From Neodiprion pinetum (lineage: Eukaryota > Arthropoda > Insecta > Hymenoptera > Diprionidae): DNA of 64,000 bases. Location of the stretch: assembly GCF_021155775.2 (NCBI RefSeq), contig NC_060233.1:16688537-16752536 (forward strand). The letters are read 5' to 3'. How positions within the stretch are numbered: position 1 is the first letter of the stretch; each line of letters begins with the position of its first letter. Under the pieces are notes generated by a model. It was not told where the DNA came from, ran no database searches, and worked only from the letters and a program-made list of their open reading frames with translations. Made by a program: the position numbers and the translations under genes. Positions 23,301 to 36,490 of the stretch are shown here, one piece after another.

Positions 23301-26300
23301 GCTCATTCTGTATTACGCCCACTTGATAAACACAACAAATAGTATATTATGTAACAAGGGAATAAAGTCGAATTTTATTCCTGTGTTACATATAGGATTT
23401 CATTTCCGACTCAACTTTGGCCGGAAAATTTATTTGAAAATTGTGATTTTTAAATTGGCCTCATATTTCCCGTAAATACGTTTCAGGGGAAAACATACCA
23501 CTTCGTCCCGCTCTTGAGGTAAAAAAAAATTAACTTTATGGTCGAGTCGGGAATAAATAAAATATTGACAAGATAACAAGTCTAACGTCGCAAATACTCA
23601 GCCACCTTCTCCACGAGGATTCGTGTCACGTGAGCGTTTATCAACACGTCCAAATTGGGCCGATGCGAGACGGGCCGCAAATAGTACCGCGAAGTAGTTC
23701 CACGAAGGCCGGCGCTCGTCATCATCGGGGCTACCATGAAACCCGTCTGGTTAGAGCCACGGAGCGAGCCGATCCGGTAGCTCAGCTCCTTTGCCGAGTT
23801 GAGCAGGTCGTCGGAGAAGTCCGGCTTGTGCGGAAAATAGTTGATCTGCAACGGGCCGCCGCTCCGCGTTCGCGCGAACGGCTCGCTCCGCACCATATTC
23901 GGATTTGCCGGCGCCTCCGCCCGCTCGAAGTAGTGCTCGATCTCACTGTACGACCAACCGACGTTCCCCTCCCGCGCCCATTTGTTGTAGATTTCGGGGT
24001 GACCCCGAACGTACATCATGCCATAGAGACCCCCGGTGCCCGACACCATTTTGCCTCGTGGCCAAGCACAGATTCCGCCTCTTTCTGCGAATGTCAAGTT
24101 CCCATTAGGTGGAAATTTGAGGCATGGAGACTAGAGGTAAGGAGGCCGAACGCAATGCTGGCAAAATGGACTGTGAAAGTGATGAACGATCCGCGGATTG
24201 TACCCGCCTGGCGGCGCTACCACTGCGGGCTCCGTCAGCGCGGTAATTTTGAATCGTCGATCCTCACGTATGTATCCTATTCGTAACCAGGCGCTGGTAT
24301 CGCTTGCGGATACATCCCGAACTACAAGATCTTTCATCACTTTCACGATCCACTTTTCGACGATTCCGCCATGTGCGTTCGGCCTTCTTACCTCTAGTCT
24401 CCATGATTTGAGGTTTCGAGGACAGATCAGGTGTACATTTATCGTGTTGGATTCTGAACGATTCGGGAGCGCGCGCATTTGGCTTAAATACGAAATCTGA
24501 TGGTAATCGTCTGATACGTCGGTAAGCCGGTCGGTAAAATCGGCCGCCAACATCTCGAGTAGGTTGAATATTACAAGGGTAGGTAGGCCTTGAAAAGGTC
24601 ATTGTTGAATTTGGACCATCTCAACCCTCCAAATCGGCTGTGAATAATTAAAAACTAATTCCCTAATTTTTTTAGACTTTTACCTCAAGTCTAACCCCTT
24701 CCACCAACAGAATGAATTTCTCCATTTTAAATACTCGTGTTTCAGACACATTCTCAGTATATATTTTATTGTAGGAGTAATAATGTTCAAAGAAATCTGT
24801 AACCGCAAAGTTTTAGTCGGTATTAGTGCTACTATTTGCGAAAAGAATCACGTCATCATACCAAGCAATCTAGATGAATCGCACTTCCTATAATTAAAAT
24901 AATGTCAGATTTTAAAGACGCTCAATTCGTCGCGATTGCATGGTACGATAATGTAACTTTTTTCTTAGATCAAAGCTTGTTGTGTACACATGACGTGTTG
25001 GATTCTAACCGGTTCCAGGCACGCGTATTTACATCAAACACAAAATGTAATGGAGATCGTCAGAGGTATATCGGCGATGCGTGATTAGCGCTGTGTAATG
25101 TCTGACCTGCTCGACATGTCGGTGCACGATCTTACAGACTGACTTACCGACGTATCAGATGGTTCTCATCGCATTTCGTGTTTGGCGTAAATAGCGTTCC
25201 CGGAACCGCCTCGAGTCTGACACATTAAATGTATAGGTAGCAAAAGAAAGAAGGCAATACTCGCGGAAGGATATCTCTTAATTTCAAATTTGGAATGTCG
25301 CCCTCGGAATTTGAAGCTTTTTCATCTGAGTAACATTGGTAGGGCGTCATTTTTTTTCTCCCAATTTGTTACCATTCACAATCAGGCGCATTCAACGATA
25401 CGTGTCTGAATCTCGGAGCATTTTGTAGAGAATTGAATTCCTCAGAAATTTATGATTTGAATTATTGTTGCGATGACTTTAGAGTTTAGTGCACAAATTT
25501 TCTCCACCTGCATGCTGTTGGCAAAGTGTGGGTTCAAATATATTTCAGGTTGTAGGGACAAGTCGCTTAGTGACAGTGTTTCATATTAATTGGACATACG
25601 AAAAATATTTTGGTGGTAATTAATGGTTGAAGATTAATTTTCATGTAAAATTTACTTTCGAGGCTTATAACTCATGAACCCTTGAAGCTACAAACTTTGA
25701 TCCATAGACATTTTTATAGAAAATCGAATTGCTTTGAAAATATGTCATGTGATTTTTTCTTTTCAAGTCATTAGCTTAGCAGTCAGAAACGTTTAAAGAT
25801 GAATCCAGACATGAAATCGATTTTCCAAGTTTGCAACTTTTGCAGTGTTCGAGCTACGGAGGTCGCGATTGAAAAATACTTTTGTAGAGAATTTAATTCT
25901 CTTCATAACGCTTTCAGGATCAAACCCGTATAATTTAAAACGGCTGATGGTAACAATTGAAAACAAATCACATACTCCTCGTGTTCACTGTGTAGAAGGG
26001 GAAATTGAGAATGGGATACTAATACCAAAATTGTTCAGAAAAAACCAACAATGTTATTTGCACCATGATTCTATAGGCAAATGATCAAATTACCCTAATA
26101 TGTAATACAAATGAATCAGAGTGACCAAATTCGAATACCACAAGCTGAGATATGAACAATTTGAGAAAAACTTTTAAAGTTAAGACGTTGAAAATGATTG
26201 AATTCTAATATTTGTGATTCCAGTCGTATGTTTGGGCTCATTTTGATTGTTAACCAGATGCGTACAAATCGTTTGAAAAATATTCTAGAGATTTTACATG

Positions 26301-28163
26301 ATAGTTGAATTATAATGCACAAATGTGACTTAGATAGGGTATATGTTGCACCCTACTTTTCAAAATCTATTTTACTAACACCGGAAACAACTACGCCAAA
26401 AAAAAAAAAAAATTTCAAGCAATTTGTGCAGATCACTACAGTGATCAAAATGAGTTCAAAAACATCAATATCAAATAAAAAACGTCAGAGTCCAGTAATT
26501 TTAAACGTTTTAACTATAAATTTTTTTTATCAAACTGTTAAAATACCTAAACTTTCGTTATTGAAATTGCTCAGAATTATTTCTGTTGCATAGTAGGCTT
26601 GTTGTTTCATTGCTGTTCACTATCATTGGCACAAATAACACAGTTGGCGATCTCTTAAACGGTTTCTTCTCTTTTCCCAATTGTTGATGCAGACGCTACT
26701 GTCTATTCATTCTCCACAAAAGAAGCTGTCTTCAGCTTGACTTGCCAAAGCTCACCCAAGCAAGCTGTCGGGTGTGGCTGCGTTGGTTCCGTCAAGAACT
26801 TCCAGTCCAATGACGAGTTGATCGCGTTGAAGGCAAGCCCCGGAAAAGCCGTCATCGTTGGTTCCTCAGGTCCCGCTTCGATGAGAAGCACCTTCCACCA
26901 CGGATAGTCGCTCAATCGTCTGGCTAAGATCGGTCCGGCAACTCCGGCGCCGACGATGATAAAATCGTACCTGAATCAAATCAAATTAGCAACATTATGT
27001 CACGTTCCGTTCATAAAACTGATAAGTAGGTGTATAATTTTACTTGGCAATTAGTTCTCTCGCACGACTAACAACCAATCAACCGTAGTTCGAAAACGTT
27101 GAACTTGCTATCGTCAATTGAAATGATCCTGGGAATGTACGAGGATCGGGGTAAAGTGGGGCACTGAATAAAATCGAAAAAACCGATGATTGTGCATAAA
27201 ATAGCTTATTTATATTTCTATAAATCACACAGAATGAACGGAAGTATTTCATTTTCTGAGCTACAAACAAAGACTCTTTAGTCTAAATCATCTTTCACGG
27301 TATTTTTGATTCGACTTACGGGGGAAAGTCATAAAAGTGTACAAACGGGAAAATTGAGGAATAGAAGTTACGAAACGGTAGTTGGATTTCGGATTTCGCA
27401 CAAATCACTTGATACAGATATTTTGTAGTATGAATAAATTCCAAAACAAAGCGTTAGTGTGTTGACTGCAACTGAATGAATTTCACATGCGTTGTTTCCG
27501 CAGCCACTTGAAGAGCCGAATGAAAATCCAAATGCAGGCGATTTGTAGATTTGTAGACAATAAATCGGATATATGGTGTAGTTTTGTCGTTTACAAAAAA
27601 GACAAAATAGTACTATGTCTGAAAAATGTTCAATAACTACGTTCTTTCTACGCGAATTCATTGGTCTTTTGTATTTCTTTATATAAGTTGAATATTTGTT
27701 GGAGCCAATTCAACTGAGTTTACCTCAACAAAACTTCTTGAGTGCTTAATTTGTAATCGTTTCCGTTGGACACGGTATCACTCAACTGTTACGGTCACAT
27801 GTCTCTCGACCATGTTTCTTCGAGCCATCGCACGCATGATTTTTCCAATGAAACGCTAATCACGACCTTCGCAGAAGCACGGTTTGCTTGGTATAAAAAT
27901 AACCGAGGTCCTCATACTAACTGTGTCATCACCATTGCTTACCATTGGCCGTCCGGTAGATCCGACCTTCCGGCCCGTCGACAAGGGTCGGCTATGTCGC
28001 ATCTGGACATCATCAAGCTCTGAACAAGTATCATGAAAGACGCCATACTCCCGCAAGCTGAGTTGAGGTAGGCGGTGTCATCGAATTTGCACTGGCAACA
28101 TCCGCTGGAAGGATTGCCACTCGGATTCGCTGATGTCCCGGCTCCTCTCGGCGTCGCCGTCGG
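20377..28163 (-). CDS. GMC-3: GMC oxidoreductase (glucose dehydrogenase-like), five recognised exons, start in an upstream exon
   Basis: Exons in gene order are 27943-28163, 26756-26970, 23606-24084, 21824-22153 and 20377-21024 (ending in TGA). Split codons join exactly: TG+G for Trp before YDFIIVGAGVAG, G+AA for Glu before RGGICAWPRGK, then phase 0 twice. The first exon carries the insect GMC leader (CQCKFDDTAYLNSACG then FMILVQSLMMSRCD). The second holds the FAD motif. The third has signature 1 (PRGKMVSGTGGLYGMMY) and the fourth signature 2 (GAIGSPQILMTSGIGP). The last has the catalytic His (ENHQAGSCRMGP) and NANPVAA. These exons encode about 630 residues. There is no ATG in frame in the first one, so the start lies further upstream; see 36491-36571. 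The 23606 donor (GTGGCT) is weak; the others are good. The substrate is unknown. Confidence 0.88.
24115..24410. repeat. Imperfect inverted repeat in GMC-3 intron, arms about 80 bp
   Basis: The left arm (about 24115-24193) and right arm (about 24330-24410) carry the same segment in opposite orientation. Each contains CATGGAGACTAGAGGTAAG, then GGCCGAACGCA, then GTGAAAGTGATGAA. The loop of about 135 bp is GC-richer than the surrounding intron. The repeat begins within about 30 bp of the 24084 splice acceptor of GMC-3. The class is unknown. Confidence 0.65.
24440..25230. repeat. Three diverged copies of an unnamed repeat, two direct and one inverted
   Basis: Copy a (about 24440-24575, plus) and copy c (about 25095-25230, minus) match over about 135 bp, including CTGATACGTCGGTAAG and a following TCGAG(T/C)AGGT. 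Copy b (about 24995-25080, plus) is a partial copy beginning GTGTTGGATTCTAACC, similar to GTGTTGGATTCTGAAC in copy a. Copies b and c together form an imperfect hairpin. No coding capacity is supported. Confidence 0.6.
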
Positions 28164-29642
28164 CTGCAAACATGGAAATCAATCAGAACCATTCAGCACG
28201 TTCAAAAAAATCAATTAAACCCAGTTGAGTGTATCAGTGCTGACTAAACTGTCTGCAATAAGACCCAAAATTCATGTGTATAACGTGTGCGTGTTCACTA
28301 ATTTTTGGCCACCCTTTCAAGAACGAAGCTTAAATCTGGCTCCGATTTAAATATGTTACAGTGCGTACTGAAATACGAAAATCGTTAAATTTTTAGGATA
28401 TTAGGTATTACCTCTTACGAACAACACAGTGATCAATTTTGCCATGTTTTCGAATTGAACATTTATCTTTGCATTCTTAGCACTTCCTGTCGTCCGAAAA
28501 GAAATATAACCGTGATGTGTTTTTTCATGTGAAAAAGTCCGATATATCCAGATATGAAATCCATTTAGAAGTATACATCCCGAAAAACTGTCAAAGAACG
28601 CGCGTTCTCGACATTTTTAATCCTGTAGGTTGTAACGTGTCCAGGCACCCAGGCTGGTATTAAGGAAGAGAATCACCAATACAGATACAGAGATCGACGC
28701 CAAAAAGTTTCAACAAGAGTTAGCAGCGACCGCTAAGCTGGCGATATAAGCCTGTAAAAATGAATCCTTTTCCCCCCTTCGGTATGAGCAGCGGCAATGC
28801 TCAGCGAACTAGATCGTCCCAGAATTTGGGTATAAATTTAACTGCTGACCACGATTGGTCACGCATATATTTTCAATTTTTATTTCAATTCATAATTTTT
28901 GTACCTAGCCAAGTGGCAGGTACCTAACCTCTTCAATTCTTGGAAGATAGCAAATCGGCAGCACAGCGCTGCACTGACTCACGTATACGTGGTCTCATCT
29001 GTAGGCAGTCGATGAATCCAACTTCATTTGCCACTTGGAATAATTTCAAGGCAAATTCGAAACTTTGTGATACAGTATCCTCTAGTACTCAGATCTTGTA
29101 TCAGTTAGAATTTGGCCATCATTTTTAGTTTTTTGGCCATGTGATTTTTCATGGTAGTTTTCTTTCGTTACTTTCGACTTTGTTTGATGCTTGAAGTTGG
29201 TAATCCAATCTTTGATTGAGCATTGAAAGTAAAATCATATCTGTTTCCTTATTTGACGATTAAAATTACTTGATTTCAAATTTGGATAGAGGCAGGCTAA
29301 CAGACAGCTTTGGTCAAACAAGTGCCTTTAAAGGACAACGAGTTTTCGGGGAATGCCAAGTCTGATAGACAGCCACGGCTCTCGCCTTGGGCTGTGAGTT
29401 AGAAAAAAATTGGCGATCAAAAAGTGCAGGCACGAAAGACACGGAATTCCCATTTCCCTAGTCTGTGGAGGAAGGTAGCTCTGGGAAGTTGTACCTCCCA
29501 ATCCCGTAAAACAATATGAGAAAGTAGCTCTGGCAATTTATTGTCGAAGTCTACGAAAATGGCAGCTTCCGTAACTTGTTACTCAAGTCTATGACATGGC
29601 GGCTATGGCGAAAGTTCGAGTTCGTGAAACGCTTTAGCTCAG

Positions 29643-29727
29643 TTAAGGTCATGTAGTACTCCTAATATAGAAAGAAAAAGGGCGAGTTTTCTCGGTCGGT
29701 AAAGGTAGGAGTACTAATTGACCTTAA
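29643..29727. repeat. Short 85-bp inverted repeat, 22-bp arms
   Basis: The left arm, TTAAGGTCATGTAGTACTCC, continues to 29664. The right arm at 29706-29727 is its near-perfect reverse complement (TAGGAGTACTAATTGACC then TTAA). It may be a tiny MITE or a transcribed hairpin. Confidence 0.55.
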
Positions 29728-31930
29728 AATAGAGTTTTTTGACTTAGCAGATCCAATAATCCTTCTTCCCAAAAGTAAGAGGAGTTCCTTTCTTTATTGA
29801 ATCAAATTTTCCATCTTTTAAAAATAAAGATCACGAGCAGTTTGCTCTCAGAAAACCCGCACAGTCGATGGTATATTACAAAGAACAAAAAATATATTGT
29901 GTCAAGTTTTTTTCTTTTTTTTTTTCCTGAAAAAATAGACATTTCGGAGTATATTCTGAAATTTTTGGATTCGGATAAAAATGACACCATAATTAAATCG
30001 GTATATAAATCTTGCAAAGATCTGAAATTTTATAAACATTTTTCTTTCCGTATCCTTGAAATTTTTACACCGATTTAATTATGGTCCAACTTGATCCCGC
30101 TCTAAGCATGTCGAAATATTCTTCAAAATGTTTGTATTTTCACGCAAACAAATGAAAACTATTTTTATTTTTGTCGTTTCCATATACAAGCTTCATAATG
30201 TCGAAAAACATCGTTTTCTTGGCAGTTTCTAACGATCTATCTCAAAATTAAATTAACGACGTGTTTCTCGTAACCGGTAAGACTTGAAGGCCTCAAATTG
30301 GCGAGTGGCTGAAAGTTTTTGACTCGATCCATATTAATATAAAATAGAGGTTTTCCGATCTTTTACCAATGAAGAGAAAGATGGAAACAGTTGCATTAGC
30401 AGAATTTGATCCGTGGACTTCGCTACACGAAAGGTTTATGAAAAAAAATTCTACCTTTAACATGTGCATAAAGTATATTAATTCAAAAACAATCAGATCA
30501 TATTTTTCATTCCTGTCGAAAACGGTAGTTACAAAAGTTAATGTGCAGTTTAATATCGCGTGCTTTCAATGTATATTGATAAACTTGAGTACGAGTAATG
30601 TCACACAGTACCTTTTTTACAAACTTTTGCATCTACTCTAACTTTATTTTAAACAAAAAAAAATATGTCAAATAGTTTTCTCCTGATTTGCAAAAAAATT
30701 TCATGAGTCTTCCCCATTCGAGCTGTAAAAGCTAAACTTCTAATCTTTAATCAAATCTCGGACATAGCGTGTCAAGTAATTCAATACAGTTTGAACCGTG
30801 ACAATTCGGAGTTCCGCTTTTTTAGCCAGCGGGAAATGGTGGACGCTTAGCACGATTTCTAGACATTGCAAACTATCATTCGTCTCATAAACTACTGCAC
30901 CTGGCGTAAAATCATCAATCTAGGTCAGTTCAGTAATTGGCATCTGTCAATTCTGAATCGATTTCTGCTTAACGCGTAGAAAAATGCAGACTTGATCAAA
31001 GTTGTTCTAAACTTTGACAATAAAAACTTCGCATCGGAAACAAAAAATAATCGGATCGTATTTTTTTATTTATTTTTTATTAAATGAAAAATCAAGCAAA
31101 TACGGCAAAAAATTATAGCAATGTTACGTCACCTTTCCTAAGTTTTACGTATATGCTGGAAAATCGGTGAAATTCAATTGCTTGTAAAATGTAAAGAGTG
31201 AAAAAAATAATGTGAAAATTCCTCTGCTTTGTGCTCTTATGACAGTTGATTTTTTTAACGCGAAGATTCAATTATTAGGGGATTTCACGCTTAATTTCAA
31301 TTTGCAGTCGATAAATTGTAAATCTAAAAATTCAAAAGTAGAATTTCTTTATGAGTTATTCATATTTCTAACCGAGTATTTTTATTTTATTTTCCGATTT
31401 TTTATATTACTGCTTTTAGCGAAACAAACCAATAAACCACTGATTTTCAGAGTTATGGTTCCCTTTTCAAGGATACAAATGTTTTGAAGTGATAACGAAA
31501 TGAAGTTACAAAGAGCTCCACCAGGAAACCATCTTTGATACAGAAAAAATTGTAAACCGTCAATTTTACGAGCCAATATGCGAGTTGTTTGAAAGCTAGT
31601 CTTAGCAGAGGTGTGAAAATTTTCTCACGTGTCAGATAGAACCGAGACACAGAATTATAGAGACCAAATCACCTTTTAGAATAGAAAATCTTTGAATTTT
31701 TACCTGCACTAGTAGTTTCCAAGCGACTAATTGCATCACAATACGTTTCGAATGATTTTTCTACATAATTTAATACTCTTATCAAATTGATGTGAACTAT
31801 TTCAATACTCAGCGGAATATAACTGGGATTATTTGCTCTAAACAAAGTTCTCGTTACTATTCTGTGAATTTATTTTCCAACAAGTAATTCATTCGCAAAT
31901 TATGTGGATAACAATTTCCAACGGATTCAG

Positions 31931-32160
31931 AGTGATTTTAAACGGTTTTAAATAGTTTACAAATATCAAGAAACATCCCCAAGCTGTTTCAAACTAATAT
32001 CAAGAGGTTTCAAACGATTCTTAATGGGTTTCACGCAATTTAAAATGGTTCAAACTTATTTCAGCCTGTTTCAATTCATTCCAAAATAGTTTTAAGCGGT
32101 TTCTAATGGTTTTAAGCAGCTTCAAGTGGTGTCAAGCTATGTCAAAATAGTTCGAAGAAA
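31931..32160. repeat. Degenerate repeat with strict 10-bp period
   Basis: More than 20 consecutive 10-bp units loosely follow CAAGCTGTTT or TAATGGTTTT. The T-run keeps the same phase over about 230 bp although the bases vary. Phasing close to the DNA helical repeat is visible directly. Confidence 0.6.
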
Positions 32161-32832
32161 TTGTACAGGTTCAATCTGATTTTAACCAATTGCTAAATAA
32201 TTTGAAACGAATTGAAGCGATTGCATGCAATATTTGCGCGATTACAATGAAAAGTGGTTTGCGATTTCATCTCGTTTCTTCCGTCATCTGCCATGTTTCT
32301 TGGCAATCCGACCGAACGACGCGCAATCCAAATTTGAAGAAAACTGATTCTGTTTAATTCTACGATGACGTATCTCAACAGAAATGCTCACACTCCTAAT
32401 CCCTGATTTAACTCGTTTTGTCTACTTCATACGAACCATGTTCGAGTCCATTGCCTCCATAATCCGCGACAACCAGCCAGAAGCAAATAAATATACGACC
32501 GGCACTGTAACTGAGACGAAAGACGAAATATCGACTATTGGTCATTCCCAATTGTTAAGTAACTACGCTTTCCATCTGTCCAACGTTTCCGGCACACAGC
32601 AGCCAATACGCCGGTCAATTTCATGTCTTAACTCGCACTTTGAACGTCGCGCTTCAATTAGCCTGCTATTCTGCGGCCGTAAACCCTTCTTATTCCGTGT
32701 ATTACCTCTTCGTCGACCTCAAATTCCTCGATTTAATTCTCCTGGGAACAAACCGAGACTTGGTTGCCGTATAATATATCATAAATTATCAGCAGTTCCT
32801 TTGTCAAACCTTGAGTATTATTCTGACCATGC

Positions 32833-33254
32833 TGAGAAAAATTTTTAGTTCCGGTTACCGCTCAGTCCCTAACTATTTTCATTTTTTACCACAATCGAAA
32901 AATTTTGTTCCAGGTACAAAATGAAAATTAGTTTTGTAGCTGTTACCAGAAAGTCTGGTATCTGTTACTATTCTTTCTCATTACGATCACTGTTACTATA
33001 TTGTCTTCTAACCGTTGCGAAAATTTAATGCTTGTGCAACAATAAAATGATGTTAAAGCCTTGTTTAACTAAAAAAGTAGAGTAAACCTCACAAACTGAT
33101 TTTGCGTTGCAATTACCAGAAAAGGATCGACAATAGCGCAAAATGGTTACGTTTACCTCGTTTTTCATAATTCCAACAATATTCAAACAGTTTTTTTAAC
33201 GATACCTGTTTTACTTAATTTTTCTAGTTACTGTAACAAATGAAATTTTTCTCA
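32833..33254 (-). mobile_element. MITE copy A (422 bp)
   Basis: It begins TGAGAAAAATTTTTAG and ends AAATTTTTCTCA, so it has about 12-bp terminal inverted repeats. It is flanked by ATGC on both sides (32829-32832 and 33255-33258), a candidate 4-bp target duplication. It is roughly 90% or more similar to the reverse complement of 34020-34443. No ORF is seen, so it is non-autonomous. Confidence 0.8.
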
Positions 33255-34019
33255 ATGCACGTAAAAGACAAGTTGAAAATTTGCGAAGAATTTATCACAT
33301 ACATGCATTAACTATGTACTGTTATTTTTTTAAAGATCGTTTTCACTCTTCGTTAAAGTTTACTTTTTCATTGAATAACGTGAGGTTATAAAATGTTTGG
33401 TTTACATGAGAAGAACGAATCTCTCTTTTTTCGAACATCCGTTTTTATATGCTTGCTCGTTTTAAACTCACAAAAGTCTTTGTTAATTGCCACTAAAACC
33501 GTACAAATTGAAATAACTTTGAATTGCCGAGTCTAATTTGCAGCTTGGAAAATTTAGGGCAATAACTCGTAGAATCAATTTAAGAAAAACATTTTCTAAT
33601 GCTTTGTCCTACATAAGAAAAAAAATCTGTAATCAAGTGGTAAGTGTGTCAATCATGAGGTCATTTGCTTCTTTGTAATCATTCAATAAAATGTTCGTTG
33701 AATCAATCGGACTCTTTCGTAACTAATTGCGTATTAATAGTAGTCGCTAATCGGTCTTGAAAGGAAACTGAAAAAAACTATGATTCATTTTTCCGCGTTT
33801 TGATTTGTTGTTCTTATTCAATGACGTCTCGATATTGGAATTAGCGATTTATAAGATTAACGATAAATTATCAAACTCTAATATTCATTCGATTTTTCGT
33901 ATTCGAATACAACAAGCGAAACCGACAGTCACGTTTGACGAATTAGGATAACACAGATTGCATCAAGTCTCGCAACTGGTTTTTGGACAGTTAAATTTGC
34001 CATATTTAATGTAACACAC

Positions 34020-34443
34020 TGAGAAAAATTTCATTTGTTACAGTAACTAGCAAAAATTCAGTAAAACAGGTATCGTTGAAAAAAACTGTTTGAATATTGT
34101 TGGAATTACGAAAAACGAGGTAAACGTAACCATTTTGCGCTATTGTCGATTCTTTTTTGGTAATTGTAACGCAAAATCAGTTTCTTCGGTTTACTCTACT
34201 TTTTTAGTTGAACAAGGCTTTAACGTCAATGTATCGTTGCACGAGCATTAAATTTTCGCAACGGTTACAAGAAAATATAGAAACAGTGATCGTAATGAGA
34301 GAGAATAGTAACGGATACTAGACTTTCTGGTAACAGCTAGAAAACTAATTTTCATTTTGTATCTAGAACTATATATTTCGATTGTGGTAAAAAATGAAAA
34401 TAGTTGAGGACTGAGCGGTAACCGGAACTAAAAATTTCTCTCA
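34020..34443 (+). mobile_element. MITE copy B (424 bp), opposite orientation to copy A
   Basis: It begins TGAGAAAAATTTCATTTG and ends AAAAATTTCTCTCA. The same element as copy A, inverted, lies 765 bp away. Its flanks (ACAC/CAAT) do not give a clear target duplication. Because each copy has its own terminal repeats, two insertions explain the pair better than one giant palindrome. Confidence 0.8.
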
Positions 34444-36490
34444 CAATCAGTGCAACCTGTAATCTATCAAATAATTGGTACAACCTTGATGGGTGTATTT
34501 ATTAAATTATTGAGGACGGTAACGATAATAGAAATCAAACCAATGTGACAAGCTTGGAACCTTGACCAAGTAATTTTGCTGCGAAAGAATCATATCCACA
34601 TCGTCGATGTCTTTTCAGCCATTATCAAAACTGCTAATGATGGACACACGGAAACGAGTTACATAAACTGATTTGTTTTGCTTGTCGATATGAAGTTTCA
34701 AAAAATTGTACACTTGCGATAGCAAAATTTATACGTCAATTACTAATATAAGATTATTAGGGTAACACCGGAAAGGCTGTTGAGGTATTGAGGAATCTGA
34801 ATGTATAGATTATGAACAAATTGGTAAGTACGAGGAAGATTTTCAGACAGAATTTGAAAAGCGTATGCAGTGATTCCGAATTCAGAACCTATAGAAACAA
34901 GATCCTAATCCCACTTTTTATCGTAACGAAATTTATTTTAAACTAGTATTGAGCTTATACAAACAAATTTTGCGATAGCGAAACAAGCTGTACGAAAATC
35001 ACTAATCAGTCGCTACATGCTGACAAAGTCGGAGACAATATGCGATAACCATTGAACTGACTGGAGGAATTAACTAATTGAGGTTATCATCACCAAACTG
35101 ACTTTTACAGATTAACGCAATTTATAGTAATTTTGTTGGGAACATTTATCTCCAAAATTTCGCTGACAGATTTTTCCCGATCACATTTCTACCGTATAAC
35201 ATTCAATTATTCCTCGAATCCACTGATACTGATTTTCATCATCGGATAGCAATATTGAATTGACAATAGAAAAAAAAACTGTTTCATTGAATTTGCGAAA
35301 CACAGTTTTCTTAATATAAGCCATTGGGGAGTGAAAATGAACGATTCAATCAGATTCTTGATCACAGTAAAGCAATTCAATGTGAAAAATTGATAGATAA
35401 AGCTCTGGTTTATAATTTTAGTGTTCGTTTTTCGTGAATTTTTAGGAAAAACGTGAAAACTTCCAAATACATTAATTTGATACGAATTCAACGTACGACT
35501 ATCTCGTAATCGAATTAGCAAAGAGCATTTACTTTTAACTCTCCAGTCTCTTTGTTTATTACTTTATTTTCATTCATCAACTCGTATTTCAACACTTGTT
35601 TTTTCTCCTGAGCGATAAAGTCGTCGCTTTAAATTTTGGAAAATGACAGGGTCAACGACACAGCTAATGCTTCAATTATTAACAAAAGTTTGAAAAATTG
35701 ATGCAATAGCAAACAAAACGTACAAAATTCAACAATACAGTAACGTGCCATTGTCTCAAATTGAATAAAAATTTTGCTTCGACCAAAGAAATATTTCACC
35801 GAGTTTAAAGTAATTATTTTATCACTCAGGAGAAGAAAACAATGTGAGATTATACGAGTTATTGAACTTGTCCGCTAGATTGGATAGTTCGACGTTACAC
35901 ACAATTTTGGTAAAAAAATTTGCTCCTCTTGATTATTTTTATACTGTGATAACAAATGATGAAACGTAATTTGCGAACAAGATACTATATTAAGATCGCA
36001 CGTTTCATAAAGGTTCGGTGTAAATAAAATCCATCTGGTGGTGGAAGGCAACTTGTTCTTTAATATCATTACATAGAGAATGTTTTGCGCGTTGACGACT
36101 TGAGCTAACATAATATAATTAGTCCAAGTCGAATAATACGATGGTTGTAAAATAAAGTAATAATCATAATTCTCAACGCTAATTATGATAATAATATCTC
36201 TTGGGTGCAAAAGCCGATGAATCTGCTTCTACTGGATATGTGTAAAATTATTAGTAAAAGTCTTTGAATAATAATTCCCTTGCTTTCACTACGGAAGTAT
36301 TACACACTCTTACACAACGCAAGGATACGCGTTTCTGCATTGGTTCGAACTAAGTACCAACCTCAATTACCGCGGCATCAAACTAGGCAGTTGAAAAATA
36401 ATCAGAGCGTGGACGGAGGAAATGAGAAAAAAAATCAGAAAGACGAGTGAGCGATAATTTAATAACTTTGGAAACAAGTAACCAACTCAC

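Larger units (their letters stand above)
28164..36490. other. Long gene-poor stretch, probably GMC-3 intron 1
   Basis: No exon of any recognised gene lies here on either strand. It holds an 85-bp short inverted repeat (29643-29727), a 10-bp-phased repeat (31931-32160) and two MITE copies. A minimal alternative GMC-3 first exon is possible at 28419-28445: ATG, nine codons, then a GTAAGA donor in phase 0. It lacks a convincing signal peptide and I prefer 36491-36571. Confidence 0.4.

Noticed and set aside
32384..32848. 154-codon plus-strand ORF
   Set aside because: It runs into a MITE, has no recognisable domain, and has the composition of random translation.
32833..34443. One 1.6-kb palindromic transposon
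   Set aside because: Each arm has its own inverted ends and copy A its own flanking ATGC, so two MITE insertions fit better.
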